From: Paraburkholderia ginsengiterrae
GTDB lineage: Bacteria; Pseudomonadota; Gammaproteobacteria; Burkholderiales; Burkholderiaceae
NCBI RefSeq assembly: GCF_001645125.1
Contig: NZ_LXKA01000065.1
Location: 1 to 64,000 of the forward strand
Length of the DNA stretch: 64,000 bases
Reading direction: 5' to 3'
Shown: positions 40,494-48,962 of the stretch, piece by piece
Layout of the letters: each line of letters opens with the position of its first letter
How positions within the stretch are numbered: the stretch's first letter is position 1
Made by a program: the position numbers and the translations under genes
The notes under the pieces: generated by a model
What the model saw: only the letters and a program-made list of their open reading frames with translations
The model's database searches: none
Told to the model about the DNA's origin: nothing

Positions 40494-42089
40494 TTAGTGT
40501 GCGCCTATGCCTTCGAGCACTTCGTCATGTTCGCCACGCTCGTCCAGGTATTCGGAGCGGTAGCCGCTATTCACACCCCAGTAGTAGAACACCAGCGAAA
40601 ACGCGATGACCACCAGCATGTCCCAGCCGTAGGGAATGAGGTTATGACCGCCGAATTGCTTGCTGCCGATCAGCGACAGAATTGCCATGATCGGCAGATA
40701 GGCCACCAGCCACCATGCGGCCTTCAGATCGCGCCCCCAGCCGGCAAAACCCGACTTCGCCTGGAAGTAGAAGTACACCGGCAGCGCCACGACCATCAGC
40801 AGAATGATTTCGCCGGTCAGCGGCCACTTTGCCCAGTACAGGATCAGCGACGCGCAGACGAACGCGAACGGCGCAATGATCTTCATGCCCGGAATATGCA
40901 GCGGACGCTCGAGATCCGTCGCCGCGCGGCGCAGAGCCATCAGGCTGATCGGGCCGGTCAGGTACGAGATCACGGTCGCCACCGAGATCACCGCTGCCAG
41001 CGAGCTCCAGCCGCGGAAAAAGAACAGGAAGATGAACGACACCAGCAGGTTGAACCACATCGCCTGACGCGGCACGCCGTAGAACGGGTGCACGTTGCCG
41101 AACATCTTCGGCATCGTGTTGTTGCGCTCCATTGCGTAGATCATGCGGCTGGTGGTCGCCATGTAGGTCGTGCCGGTGCCGCTCGGGCTCACGAAGGCGT
41201 CGATGTACAGCAGGATCGCCAGCCAGTTCAGGTTCAGCGCGATCGCGAGTTCCGCGAACGGCGAAGCGAAGTTGAAGTGGCTCCAGCCCTTCATCACGTC
41301 GCTCGGATTCACCGCGCCAATATAGGCGACCTGCAGCAGCACGTAGATCACCAGCGCCAGCAGGATCGAGCCGATCACCGCGAACGGCACGCTCTTGGCC
41401 GGGTTGCGCGCTTCACCGGCAAGGTTGATCGGGCTCTGGAAACCGTTGAAGGCGAACACAATGCCGCTCGTCGACACCGCGGTCAGCACCGCCGACCAGC
41501 CGTACGGCGCGAAATTGCTGACTTGGCCGAAGTTTTCCTTGTGGAAGCCCGTCAGCATCAAACCAAGGATCGTCGCGCCCGGAATCAGGAACTTGAAGAT
41601 CGTGATCGCCGAGTTGGCCCGCGCGAACAGCTTCACACCCCAATAGTTGAGCATGAAGTAAATGATCACGAGCGCCGCGGACAGCAATAACCCGTTAGTG
41701 GTTAGCGAGCCATCCACGAACAGCGCATGCGCCCAAGGATAGGGCCACGTGCTCATGTACTGAATGGAGGCTTCCGCCTCGATGGGAATCACCGAGACAA
41801 TGGCGATCCAGTTGGCCCAGGCGCTGATAAAGCCGACCAGCGCGCCGTGCGAATAGCGCGCGTAGCGCACCATGCCGCCGGACTCCGGGAACATCGCGCC
41901 GAGTTCCGCGTAGGTCAATGCGATCGCGAGAATCACCACCGCGCCGATAATCCAAGCGCAAATGGCGGCCGGACCCGCAATTTTTGCAGCCTTCCACGCG
42001 CCGAACAGCCAGCCCGATCCGATGATCGAACCCAGACCGGTCAACATCAGCGCGAACGGCCCGATGTTCCGTTGTATAGAACTTTTCAC
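40494..42089 (-). CDS. APC-superfamily amino acid permease
   Basis: A 531-aa protein with about 12-14 hydrophobic segments. It begins with the APC signature LTGLGSIIGSGWLFGAWKAAK and includes FNGFQSPINLAGEARNPAKSVPFAVIG, typical of amino acid/polyamine transporters. I place the start at the GTG at 42089, because AGGAG lies just upstream on the minus strand; the ATG at 42146 would run through the hairpin array. The substrate is not evident. Its 5' leader consists of the tandem hairpins at 42101-42298, which may regulate it. Confidence 0.85.
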   Translation of the reverse strand: MKSSIQRNIGPFALMLTGLGSIIGSGWLFGAWKAAKIAGPAAICAWIIGAVVILAIALTYAELGAMFPESGGMVRYARYSHGALVGFISAWANWIAIVSVIPIEAEASIQYMSTWPYPWAHALFVDGSLTTNGLLLSAALVIIYFMLNYWGVKLFARANSAITIFKFLIPGATILGLMLTGFHKENFGQVSNFAPYGWSAVLTAVSTSGIVFAFNGFQSPINLAGEARNPAKSVPFAVIGSILLALVIYVLLQVAYIGAVNPSDVMKGWSHFNFASPFAELAIALNLNWLAILLYIDAFVSPSGTGTTYMATTSRMIYAMERNNTMPKMFGNVHPFYGVPRQAMWFNLLVSFIFLFFFRGWSSLAAVISVATVISYLTGPISLMALRRAATDLERPLHIPGMKIIAPFAFVCASLILYWAKWPLTGEIILLMVVALPVYFYFQAKSGFAGWGRDLKAAWWLVAYLPIMAILSLIGSKQFGGHNLIPYGWDMLVVIAFSLVFYYWGVNSGYRSEYLDERGEHDEVLEGIGAH

Positions 42090-42100
42090 GTCTTCTCCTG

Positions 42101-42298
42101 TGTCGGCCAGAGTTGGCGCTTTAGCGCTTACTCTGGCCCCATACATAGTATGTCGGTCGGAGTTAGCGCTTTAACGCTTACTCCGACCCCATACATCGTG
42201 TGTCGGCCAGAGTTAGCGCTGTAACACCCTCTAGCCCCTTACACCGTGTGTCGGCCGGAGTTAGTGCTTTAACACCGTCTCCAGCCCCATGCAAGTTT
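42101..42298 (-). repeat. Four tandem ~50-bp hairpin units in the permease 5' leader
   Basis: Units start at 42101, 42151, 42201 and 42249 (50, 50, 48 and about 50 bp), each opening TGTCGG on the plus strand. In unit 2, GGTCGGAGTTAGCG pairs with CGCTTACTCCGACC over CTTTAA with one mismatch. In unit 1, GGCCAGAG pairs with CTCTGGCC. The T/A and G/C differences between units 1 and 2 are compensatory on both arms. Units 3 and 4 are slightly decayed (one C-A mismatch each). Linkers are themselves partly palindromic (CATACTATGTATG on the minus strand). The array ends against the permease Shine-Dalgarno, so it is probably transcribed as structured RNA. Confidence 0.85.
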
Positions 42299-42386
42299 GT
42301 AGCAATACCATGTCGGCACCACGTGACACGCTTGTGGCGTTGGAGACGGGTGACGCGCATCTATGCGCGACGGGTCGTACCAATCA

Positions 42387-42426
42387 GGTGCAACCGACGC
42401 GCGGCGCGTAGTTTAACGGTTGCACC
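42387..42426. repeat. Nested 10-bp inverted repeat
   Basis: GGTGCAACCG (42387-42396) and CGGTTGCACC (42417-42426) are perfect arms. Inside them ACGCGC-G-GCGCGT (42397-42409) is a second palindrome. A further GCGCAT-CT-ATGCGC lies at 42355-42368. They sit between the hairpin array and the csp promoter; no T-run follows. The remaining bases of 42300-42540 show no gene. Confidence 0.6.
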
Positions 42427-42542
42427 CGTTCGCTGCAGCGAAACTAAGGGTTCTCCCTAGCAAAAAATTCAGATGAACAGCAAGGTTTGTAAGCAACTTT
42501 TGCGCCCAGCGGCTGAAAATTCGTAAAGTTGGGGGTTGAGTG

Positions 42543-42571
42543 TTGACCTTCTCTCAAAATCGCCGTATAAC
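42543..42571 (+). promoter_or_regulatory. Cold-shock gene promoter (sigma70)
   Basis: TTGACC (42543-42548) and TATAAC (42566-42571) are separated by exactly 17 bp. Transcription would begin near 42578, giving a 5' untranslated leader of about 140 bases. Confidence 0.8.
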
Positions 42572-42577
42572 GTTCGG

Positions 42578-42718
42578 GCAGGATTTCAAGCGGCGAGTGA
42601 ATTGGTCTTTCGTAGTTCGCCCATCAACGGTACTCCGGTTGGTCCCATTACCCCCTTCCTTGATTTTCATGCACCCTCTGGGCTTCGGCCTTATTTACCA
42701 TCTTTAGGAACAAGTAAT
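42578..42718 (+). promoter_or_regulatory. Long 5' untranslated leader of the cold-shock mRNA
   Basis: About 140 bases between the promoter and the csp start, with no convincing peptide. AGGAAC (around 42707) is the ribosome site. Cold-shock genes in other bacteria have long leaders that refold with temperature; a similar thermosensor here is inference. Confidence 0.5.
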
Positions 42719-42922
42719 ATGGAAACCGGTACCGTCAAGTGGTTCAATGACGCAAAGGGCTTTGGCTTCATCACGCCGGACGGCGGCGGCGAAGATCTGT
42801 TCGCGCATTTCTCGGAAATCCGCACGGAAGGCTTCAAGACGCTGCAAGAAAACCAAAAGGTTACGTTTGAAGTGAAGACGGGCCCGAAGGGCAAGCAAGC
42901 TGCTAACATCAAGCCGGTGTAA
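42719..42922 (+). CDS. Cold-shock protein (CspA family)
   Basis: A 67-aa single cold-shock domain: [34 protein letters not shown] carries both RNA-binding motifs (KGFGFI and DLFAHFS). It binds single-stranded RNA/DNA and melts structured mRNA. It has its own promoter and a strong terminator, so it is monocistronic. Whether cold-induced or constitutive cannot be told. Confidence 0.95.
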   Translation: METGTVKWFNDAKGFGFITPDGGGEDLFAHFSEIRTEGFKTLQENQKVTFEVKTGPKGKQAANIKPV

Positions 42923-42945
42923 GCAACACGCTTCCTTCTGGACGC

Positions 42946-42974
42946 AAAAAACCCCGCCTCGGCGGGGTTTTTTT
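42946..42974. terminator. Intrinsic terminator of csp
   Basis: AAAAAACCCCGCC (42946-42958) pairs with GGCGGGGTTTTTT (42961-42973) around TC. T- and A-runs on both sides make it bidirectional for csp and the convergent YegD-type gene. Confidence 0.92.
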
Positions 42975-43034
42975 ATATCTATTGCGACTGAACATGGCGA
43001 TTATCTTCGCGGCATGCGATGAGCCGAGTATGGG

Positions 43035-44285
43035 TTATCCAAACACCCGTCGCGCGTGAATACCGAGTCCTGTTGCAACACTCGCGAGACGGTCGCCAAA
43101 TACCGCTTTGGCGTCGGGAAATGCCGCCGCCAGTGCCCCTGACAGAAACGCCAGACCGGTCGAGCCGCCGGTGAAATAAATCGCGTTGACGTCGCGCGGC
43201 GCCACACCGGCGGCTTGCACCGTATCGCGCGCCGCCTGCACGATGCGCAGCGTTTCGTCCTGCCCGGCCTTGATGAGCTGCACTTCGTCGAACGCGAGCC
43301 GCAGATCGTCTTCCACTGCGTCGAGATCGATGATGGTCTCGCCGCCCGCCGCCACGCCGATCTTGGCCTCTTCCGCGTGCGCTGCCAGCGCATGGCCCAG
43401 GCGCCGCTCCACGACGCGCATCAGGCGATCGTGATGCTTGAGCTCGGTGAACAGGTGCCGCATCAGCGCGAGTTCGCTGACACGCTTGGGCGAATAGACG
43501 GTGTTGATCAGGTGCCACGTCGCCAGATCGAAATAGATCCGGTTCGGAATCTCCCGGCCCTCGGGATCCAGCGCCTGGTAGCCGAGTTCGCGCAGAATCG
43601 TCGCCAGCTCGACGCGGCGGTCGAAGTCCGTGCCCGCGACGTGCACGCCGTGGTGGGCCAGCACGTCGTCCTTGCGCTCCACGCGCTTCATGCGCTGCGG
43701 GCCGACCCGCACCAGCGAAAAGTCCGAAGTACCACCGCCGATGTCGGCCACCAGCACGAGCCCCTCTTCCGTCAGATGCGACTCGTAGTCGAACGCGGCC
43801 GCGATCGGCTCATACTGGAAGTGAATCTCCTGCAGACCGACCGAACGCGCGGCAGCCTCGAGCTGCTGCTGCGCCATCTGATCGGCACGCGGGTCGTCGT
43901 CGACAAAAAACACCGGGCGGCCCAGCACGGCGCGATTGATCGGACCGCCGGCGCTTTTTTCGGCCGAGCGTTTGAGGTGATCGACAAAAATCGCGATCAC
44001 GTCCGTGTATTTGATTGCGGAGCCGTCGCCCAGATCGGTCGAGTTTTCCGCGAGCGGCGAGCCGAGAATGCTCTTCATGGAGCGCATCAGGCGGCCGTCG
44101 AAACCGTCGATGTACGCTTCCAGCGCGGCTCGCCCGAATTCGCGGGTGTTTTCGTCGGTATTGAAAAAGACGGAAGTGGGCAGCGTCGTGTAGTTGCCTT
44201 CGACCGGCGCGAGCCTGAGCTGAGCGCCATCAGGAACGGCCACGGCCGAGTTGGAAGTACCGAAGTCAATCGCGCAATAGTTCAT
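43035..44285 (-). CDS. yegD: Hsp70-family protein of the YegD type (no substrate-binding domain)
   Basis: A 416-aa actin-like ATPase: phosphate-1 loop MNYCAIDFGTSNSAVAV, phosphate-2 loop VLVADIGGGTSDFSLVRV and adenosine motif IYFTGGSTGLAFLSGAL. It matches DnaK's nucleotide-binding domain with the YegD-type insert but stops where the peptide-binding domain would begin, as in E. coli YegD. Its cellular job is unknown. It stands alone between the csp terminator and a divergent MFS gene. Confidence 0.85.
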   Translation of the reverse strand: MNYCAIDFGTSNSAVAVPDGAQLRLAPVEGNYTTLPTSVFFNTDENTREFGRAALEAYIDGFDGRLMRSMKSILGSPLAENSTDLGDGSAIKYTDVIAIFVDHLKRSAEKSAGGPINRAVLGRPVFFVDDDPRADQMAQQQLEAAARSVGLQEIHFQYEPIAAAFDYESHLTEEGLVLVADIGGGTSDFSLVRVGPQRMKRVERKDDVLAHHGVHVAGTDFDRRVELATILRELGYQALDPEGREIPNRIYFDLATWHLINTVYSPKRVSELALMRHLFTELKHHDRLMRVVERRLGHALAAHAEEAKIGVAAGGETIIDLDAVEDDLRLAFDEVQLIKAGQDETLRIVQAARDTVQAAGVAPRDVNAIYFTGGSTGLAFLSGALAAAFPDAKAVFGDRLASVATGLGIHARRVFG

Positions 44286-44474
44286 GGCAGGAATCGCCGC
44301 TCACGGCTGGCGCGGACAGAAAGGGGAGCGGCTTTGTATCACGAAAGCCCGATCAGCATCAACTAACGCTTTCGAGACGCCCGCAATCGCGCCAAAGCGC
44401 ACTTCGGCGGAATGAAAATTGCTCATTTCGACAGGATACGCCGCCAATTTTCGGGATCGAGGAGACTTCACGCA

Positions 44475-45950
44475 ATGAGCGCGCCGCCCACCGCTGCTGC
44501 CCACGAAAGAACAGCCACTGTACTCGAAACGGATCTGCCCGCGCGGCTCGACCGATTGCCCTGGGGCCGGTTTCACTCGCTGCTCGTGGTGGCGCTGGGC
44601 GTCACGTGGCTGCTCGACGGCCTGGAGGTCACGCTGGCCGGCGCGGTGGCAAGTGCGTTGAAATCGAGTCCGGCGCTGCGTTTCAGTAACGCCGATGTGG
44701 GTCTCGCCGGCAGCGCTTACATCGCGGGCGCGGTTCTGGGTGCATTGGTGTTCGGCTGGATGACCGACCGGCTCGGCCGCCGCAAGCTGTTCTTCATCAC
44801 GCTTGCCGTCTATCTGGCGGCCACCGCGGCAACGGCCTTTTCGTGGAATCTGGCCAGCTTTCTGCTGTTTCGCTTCCTGACCGGCGCGGGCATAGGCGGC
44901 GAATACACGGCGATCAATTCCACGATCCAGGAGTTCACGCCAGCACGCGTGCGCGGCTGGACCGACCTGGGCATTAACGGCACGTTCTGGGTTGGCGCGG
45001 CGATTGGCGCCGCCGGCTCGCTGGTGCTGCTCGAACCGCATCTGCTGCCGGCGGACTGGGGCTGGCGCGCCTGCTTCTTCGTGGGCGCGGTGCTCGCGCT
45101 GGGCATCCTGCCGATGCGCATCTGGGTGCCCGAAAGCCCGCGCTGGCTGCTCACGCACGGCAACGAGCGCGACGCGCGCCAGATCGTCGAAGGCATCGAA
45201 ACCCGCTTTCGCGGCGCAGGCCACGCACTTTCCGACCGCGACCTCCACCTGCTGCGTCTGCGCGCCCGCGGACATACGCCGCTGCGCGAGGTCTTCCACA
45301 CACTGTTCAATGTGCACCGGCAGCGCGCGCTGGTCGGCCTGTCGCTAATGACCGCGCAGGCGTTCTTCTACAACGCGATCTTTTTCACCTATGCGCTGGT
45401 GCTCACCGATTTCTATCAGGTGCCGGGCGACCACATAGGCTGGTATCTGCTGCCCTTCGCACTCGGCAACTTCCTCGGACCGCTGCTGCTCGGCCGGCTC
45501 TTCGACGTGATCGGGCGGCGCAAGATGATCGCAACAACGTACGCGCTCTCCGGGATCCTGCTGACGCTGAGTGGCTACCTGTTCGAGCAGCAGATGCTCG
45601 ACGTGGTGACGCAGACCATTGCGTGGATGGTGATTTTCTTCTTTGCGTCGGCGGCAGCCAGCTCGGCCTACCTGACGGTCAGCGAATCGTTTCCGTTGGA
45701 GATCCGTGCGCTGGCGATTGCTATTTTCTACGCGTTTGGCACGGCGCTCGGCGGCATCGCCGGCCCGGCGTTCTTCGGCAGGCTGATCGATACGCAGCAG
45801 CGCAGCGCGGTGTTCTCGGGCTACCTGGTCGGTTCGGGGCTGATGCTTGCGGCCGCGGTGATCGCGGCGATCTGGGGCGTGGACGCGGAACGCAAGCCGC
45901 TGGAGAGCGTCGCCGCGCCGCTGTCGAGCGTCGCGGACAGCGCGGAATAA
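44475..45950 (+). CDS. MFS transporter (sugar/aromatic-acid-like)
   Basis: A 491-aa protein with 12 predicted membrane spans. The cytoplasmic loop 2-3 motif is GWMTDRLGRRKLFF, and RFLTGAGIGGEYTAINSTI and PESPRWLL are typical of the metabolite:H+ and sugar-porter branches. The ATG at 44475 has GAGGAGA about nine bases upstream. Substrate unknown; no catabolic gene adjoins it. Confidence 0.85.
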   Translation: MSAPPTAAAHERTATVLETDLPARLDRLPWGRFHSLLVVALGVTWLLDGLEVTLAGAVASALKSSPALRFSNADVGLAGSAYIAGAVLGALVFGWMTDRLGRRKLFFITLAVYLAATAATAFSWNLASFLLFRFLTGAGIGGEYTAINSTIQEFTPARVRGWTDLGINGTFWVGAAIGAAGSLVLLEPHLLPADWGWRACFFVGAVLALGILPMRIWVPESPRWLLTHGNERDARQIVEGIETRFRGAGHALSDRDLHLLRLRARGHTPLREVFHTLFNVHRQRALVGLSLMTAQAFFYNAIFFTYALVLTDFYQVPGDHIGWYLLPFALGNFLGPLLLGRLFDVIGRRKMIATTYALSGILLTLSGYLFEQQMLDVVTQTIAWMVIFFFASAAASSAYLTVSESFPLEIRALAIAIFYAFGTALGGIAGPAFFGRLIDTQQRSAVFSGYLVGSGLMLAAAVIAAIWGVDAERKPLESVAAPLSSVADSAE

Positions 45951-45980
45951 AAAAACGCGCAGTCATTGCTGCGCGTTTTT
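45951..45980. terminator. Intrinsic terminator between MFS gene and nitroreductase
   Basis: AAAAACGCGCAG (45951-45962) and CTGCGCGTTTTT (45969-45980) form a 12-bp perfect stem with a six-base loop. It works for both convergent genes. Confidence 0.92.
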
Positions 45981-46005
45981 GTTCACCGCAAGGACGGCGA
46001 ATTGC

Positions 46006-46599
46006 TTAGAACGCCGCCTTCCAACCGCCGCCGTAGGCAATGTCTGCCAGCGGCAAACGCTGACGCACCGACTTCTCGCGTTCGCGCAACACCGGATCCA
46101 GCTTCTCGACGTCGCCGTAGTGGCCAAGCGAAATAATCGCGATCACTTCGACGTCGCTCGGCAGCTTGAACGCGGTGCGGAACGCATTCGGATCGAACCC
46201 GCTCATCTGGTGCGCGGCGAGGCCGAGCGCGTGAGCCTGCAGAACGAGCGACATGGCCGCGGCGCCCGCGTCGTACGCTGCGCAACGATTCACGTCGCCC
46301 TTGTTGGTGAGCGTATGCGTGGTCACCGCGATCAGCACCGGCGCCGGTGCATTCCACCCCTGGTTGAACGGCACCAGCGTGGCAAATGCCTGCTTGAACG
46401 ACACTTCGTCGACGCTGCGGTCGAATACGAGGAACCGCCACGGCTGCGCGTTATACGACGACGGCGCCCAGCGTGCCGCTTCGAGCACCGACTGGAGATG
46501 CTCGCGGCTCACCGGCTTGCTCGAATACGCGCGCGGGCTCCAGCGGCCTGCAATCAGGTCGTGAATGGCAACTGCGGTAGGGGCGGGTTTGTTGGTCAT
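46006..46599 (-). CDS. Nitroreductase-family flavoprotein
   Basis: A 197-aa FMN-dependent nitroreductase: RWSPRAYSSKPVSREHLQSVLEAARWAPSSYNAQPWRF holds the FMN-binding Arg, Ser and Gln residues. It ends in a family-like REREKSVRQRLPLADIAY. The family reduces nitroaromatics, quinones or flavins; substrate unknown. The ATG at 46599 is preferred (AGAGAAG upstream); the 42-residue extension lacks similarity. Confidence 0.87.
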   Translation of the reverse strand: MTNKPAPTAVAIHDLIAGRWSPRAYSSKPVSREHLQSVLEAARWAPSSYNAQPWRFLVFDRSVDEVSFKQAFATLVPFNQGWNAPAPVLIAVTTHTLTNKGDVNRCAAYDAGAAAMSLVLQAHALGLAAHQMSGFDPNAFRTAFKLPSDVEVIAIISLGHYGDVEKLDPVLREREKSVRQRLPLADIAYGGGWKAAF

Positions 46600-46789
46600 G
46601 CGCTTCTCTCGGTCGAAATTCATGATCGACGGGCAACTGCCCGGGGCCACATAGAATAACCGGCCTTCGAAGAGCGCGTGCGCCAACACGCTGGCAGATT
46701 GTTTCATCGCCGGCCGCCATGGCAAAACGGCCCCCTACGGAGCCGTATTTCTGGCGCGCCCTGAACCGGCGCGCGTCCTTTATCGCGTT

Positions 46790-48073
46790 TTATACGGCTT
46801 GCGGTTCCGGCACCTTGGCGGGCCGGTTGATCCGCAGCACGATCACCGCGGCCACGAGGCACAGGCCGCCGGAAATCATCGAAGCGACCGTATAGGTGCC
46901 GAGGCTCGCCCGCAGCATGCCCGCGCCCAGCGCGGCGAACGCCGCGCCAAGCTGGTGGCCGGCCACCACCCAGCCGAACACCACCGGCGCCGACTCTTTG
47001 CCGAAGGCGTCCGTCGCCAGACGCACGGTAGGCGGCACCGTGGCGATCCAGTCGAGGCCGTAGAACACGGCGAACAGCGGCAGGCCAAAGAAGTCGATGC
47101 CGAACGCGTGCGGCAGATACATCAGCGACAAACCGCGCAGGCCGTAGTACCAGAACAGCAAGACCCGGCTATTGAAGCGATCCGACAGCCAGCCCGAGAG
47201 CGTCGTGCCGAACAGATCGAAGATACCCATAGCGGCGAGGAGCGACGCGCCCTGCACTTCCGTCATCCCATAGTCGCCGCACATCGCGATCAGATGGGTG
47301 CCGACATAGCCATTGGTGCTCGCGCCACAGATAAAGAAGCTGAAGAACAGCAGCCAGAAGTCGCGGGATTTGCTTGCCATGGCGAGCGTGCCGAAAGCAA
47401 TGGCCAGCGGATTCTGTTTGGTGACGGTCGTGTTGAGCGGCGTGTCGTGCGGTTCGCCGTACGGGCGCAGATTCATGTCGGCCGGACGCTCCGGCAGCAG
47501 GAACGCCACCAGCGGAAGCACGACCGCGGCGGCGATCGCCACGACCCAAACGACCTGTCGCCAACCGAAGTGCTCGGCGATCGCCGCGAGCATCGGCAGG
47601 AATACCAGCTGGCCGGTGGCCGAACTGGCCGTGAGAATGCCCATGACCAGCCCGCGGTGCGTGGTGAACCAGCGCGTCACCACCGTCGCCGACAGCGACA
47701 GCGCCGCGACACCTGTCGAGCCCCCGACCATCACACCCCAGATCAGCACCATTTGCCACGGGTGGGTCATCAGCGAAGACAGCGCCACGCCCGCAGCCAT
47801 CGTGCCGAGAGCGGCGAGCAGCGTCGGGCGTACGCCAAAGCGTTGCATGGCCGCCGCCGCAAACGGCCCCATCAGTCCGTAGAGGGCGATGTTCACGGAG
47901 ATCGCGAGCGAGATCGTCGCGCGGCTCCAGCCGAATTGATGTTCCAGCGGCACCATCATCACGCTAGGCGTGGCGCGTGTGCCGGCCGCCGCCAGCAGTA
48001 CCAGAAATACCACCGCGACGGTCAACCAGCCGTAGTGGAAGCGTCCGCCAATCAGTTTCGCTGCCCAGTTCAT
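46790..48073 (-). CDS. MFS transporter (oxalate/formate-antiporter or monocarboxylate-like)
   Basis: A 427-aa 12-span transporter beginning MNWAAKLIGGRFHYGWLTVAVVF, with SGWLSDRFNSRVLLFW as the central loop motif and QFGWSRATISLAISV, typical of the OFA/MCT-like MFS branch. GGAGAA precedes the ATG at 48073. It is divergent to a TetR-family regulator with palindromes in the shared 154-bp gap, so that regulator probably controls it. Confidence 0.85.
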   Translation of the reverse strand: MNWAAKLIGGRFHYGWLTVAVVFLVLLAAAGTRATPSVMMVPLEHQFGWSRATISLAISVNIALYGLMGPFAAAAMQRFGVRPTLLAALGTMAAGVALSSLMTHPWQMVLIWGVMVGGSTGVAALSLSATVVTRWFTTHRGLVMGILTASSATGQLVFLPMLAAIAEHFGWRQVVWVVAIAAAVVLPLVAFLLPERPADMNLRPYGEPHDTPLNTTVTKQNPLAIAFGTLAMASKSRDFWLLFFSFFICGASTNGYVGTHLIAMCGDYGMTEVQGASLLAAMGIFDLFGTTLSGWLSDRFNSRVLLFWYYGLRGLSLMYLPHAFGIDFFGLPLFAVFYGLDWIATVPPTVRLATDAFGKESAPVVFGWVVAGHQLGAAFAALGAGMLRASLGTYTVASMISGGLCLVAAVIVLRINRPAKVPEPQAV

Positions 48074-48140
48074 CGGTTCTCCAATCGACGCCATCCACAT
48101 CGGTAGCGCCGCTCGCATTTTTACAGTTTCGGTAAAGGAC

Positions 48141-48160
48141 TTGTGACTGATCTGTCACAA
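48141..48160. promoter_or_regulatory. 20-bp palindrome in the MFS/TetR intergenic region
   Basis: TTGTGAC (48141-48147) and GTCACAA (48154-48160) are perfect inverted arms around TGATCT. It resembles a CRP box, but the TGTGA/TCACA spacing is eight rather than six, so I read it as a regulator operator. Confidence 0.5.
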
Positions 48161-48178
48161 TAGGTGTTGCGATATTAG

Positions 48179-48192
48179 TTACCGCTCGGTAA
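48179..48192. promoter_or_regulatory. Candidate TetR-family operator
   Basis: TTACCG-CT-CGGTAA is a perfect palindrome 36 bases before the regulator start. ACCG/CGGT half-sites are common for TetR repressors, and the location suggests autoregulation plus control of the divergent MFS gene. Confidence 0.55.
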
Positions 48193-48227
48193 CATGTCAA
48201 GGTATTAATCTGTCCGGGTGCCTATCC

Positions 48228-48869
48228 ATGTCCAACAGTGAAGCTCCTAAATCGTCTGGCGCGCGGCGCACGCGCGGTGCACAGACGGCCGGACCGCAAG
48301 CGCAGGAGCATTTGCTGCGCGCCGCGGACGAACTGTTCTATCGCGAGGGCGTACGGGCCGTGGGCGTCGATGCGGTGGTCGAGCGCGCCGGCGTGAACAA
48401 GATGAGTTTGTACCGCCAGTTTTCGTCGAAAGACGAGCTGGTCATGGCTTATCTGGATAGCAAGGACGAGCAGTTTTTCCATTACGTCGAAAAGAGCTTC
48501 GCCAAACATCCCGGCGAGCCGGCTCGGCAACTCCAGCAATATATCGACGACCTCGCGGTGCGCGCGTCGGTTGACGACTATCGCGGCTGTCCTTTTGTGA
48601 ACGTGTCGGTAGAGTTTCCGGACACGGCGCATCCCGCGAGGCAGTTCGTGTTTGGCAACAAGACACGCTTGATGGCACGGCTCACCGAGTTGACCACGGC
48701 GGCGGGCGCTGACGATCCAGAAGCGCTGGCCAATGCGCTTGGTTTGATCATCGAGGGCGTGTACGCCGCCAGCCAGACTTACGGTCCGGGGTGCGGGCCG
48801 ATTCTCGCCGCGCCGAAAGTCGCCTCGCAGTTGATTGCGGCCGCCTGCGGCACGACTCCGGCGCCGTGA
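48228..48869 (+). CDS. TetR/AcrR-family transcriptional regulator
   Basis: A 213-aa regulator. The N-terminal helix-turn-helix AADELFYREGVRAVGVDAVVERAGVNKMSLYRQFSSKDELV (about residues 32-72) is a clear TetR DNA-binding domain; the C-terminal ligand domain has YRGCPFVNVSVEFPD. The N-terminus is a basic, disordered extension. It likely represses itself and the divergent MFS transporter; the ligand is unknown. Confidence 0.9.
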   Translation: MSNSEAPKSSGARRTRGAQTAGPQAQEHLLRAADELFYREGVRAVGVDAVVERAGVNKMSLYRQFSSKDELVMAYLDSKDEQFFHYVEKSFAKHPGEPARQLQQYIDDLAVRASVDDYRGCPFVNVSVEFPDTAHPARQFVFGNKTRLMARLTELTTAAGADDPEALANALGLIIEGVYAASQTYGPGCGPILAAPKVASQLIAAACGTTPAP

Positions 48870-48962
48870 GTTTTCTGTCTGGCGGCTTCGGGTTCGCGCA
48901 GGTCGCGATGGGGTGCAGTTCCGCGCCGTTAGAATAGGACTTTATTCCCCGCGCTATCTGCC

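Noticed and set aside
42101-42298. The 50-bp tandem units as a CRISPR array
   Set aside because: The whole unit repeats with no unique spacers, there are only four copies, and there is no cas gene.
42178-42360. Short open frames across the hairpin array encoding repeated peptides (ALTLADTRCMG-like)
   Set aside because: The unit length is not a multiple of three in all copies, no ribosome site is present, and the palindromic structure explains the repetition.
48141-48160. A canonical CRP box
   Set aside because: TGTGA and TCACA are separated by eight rather than six bases.
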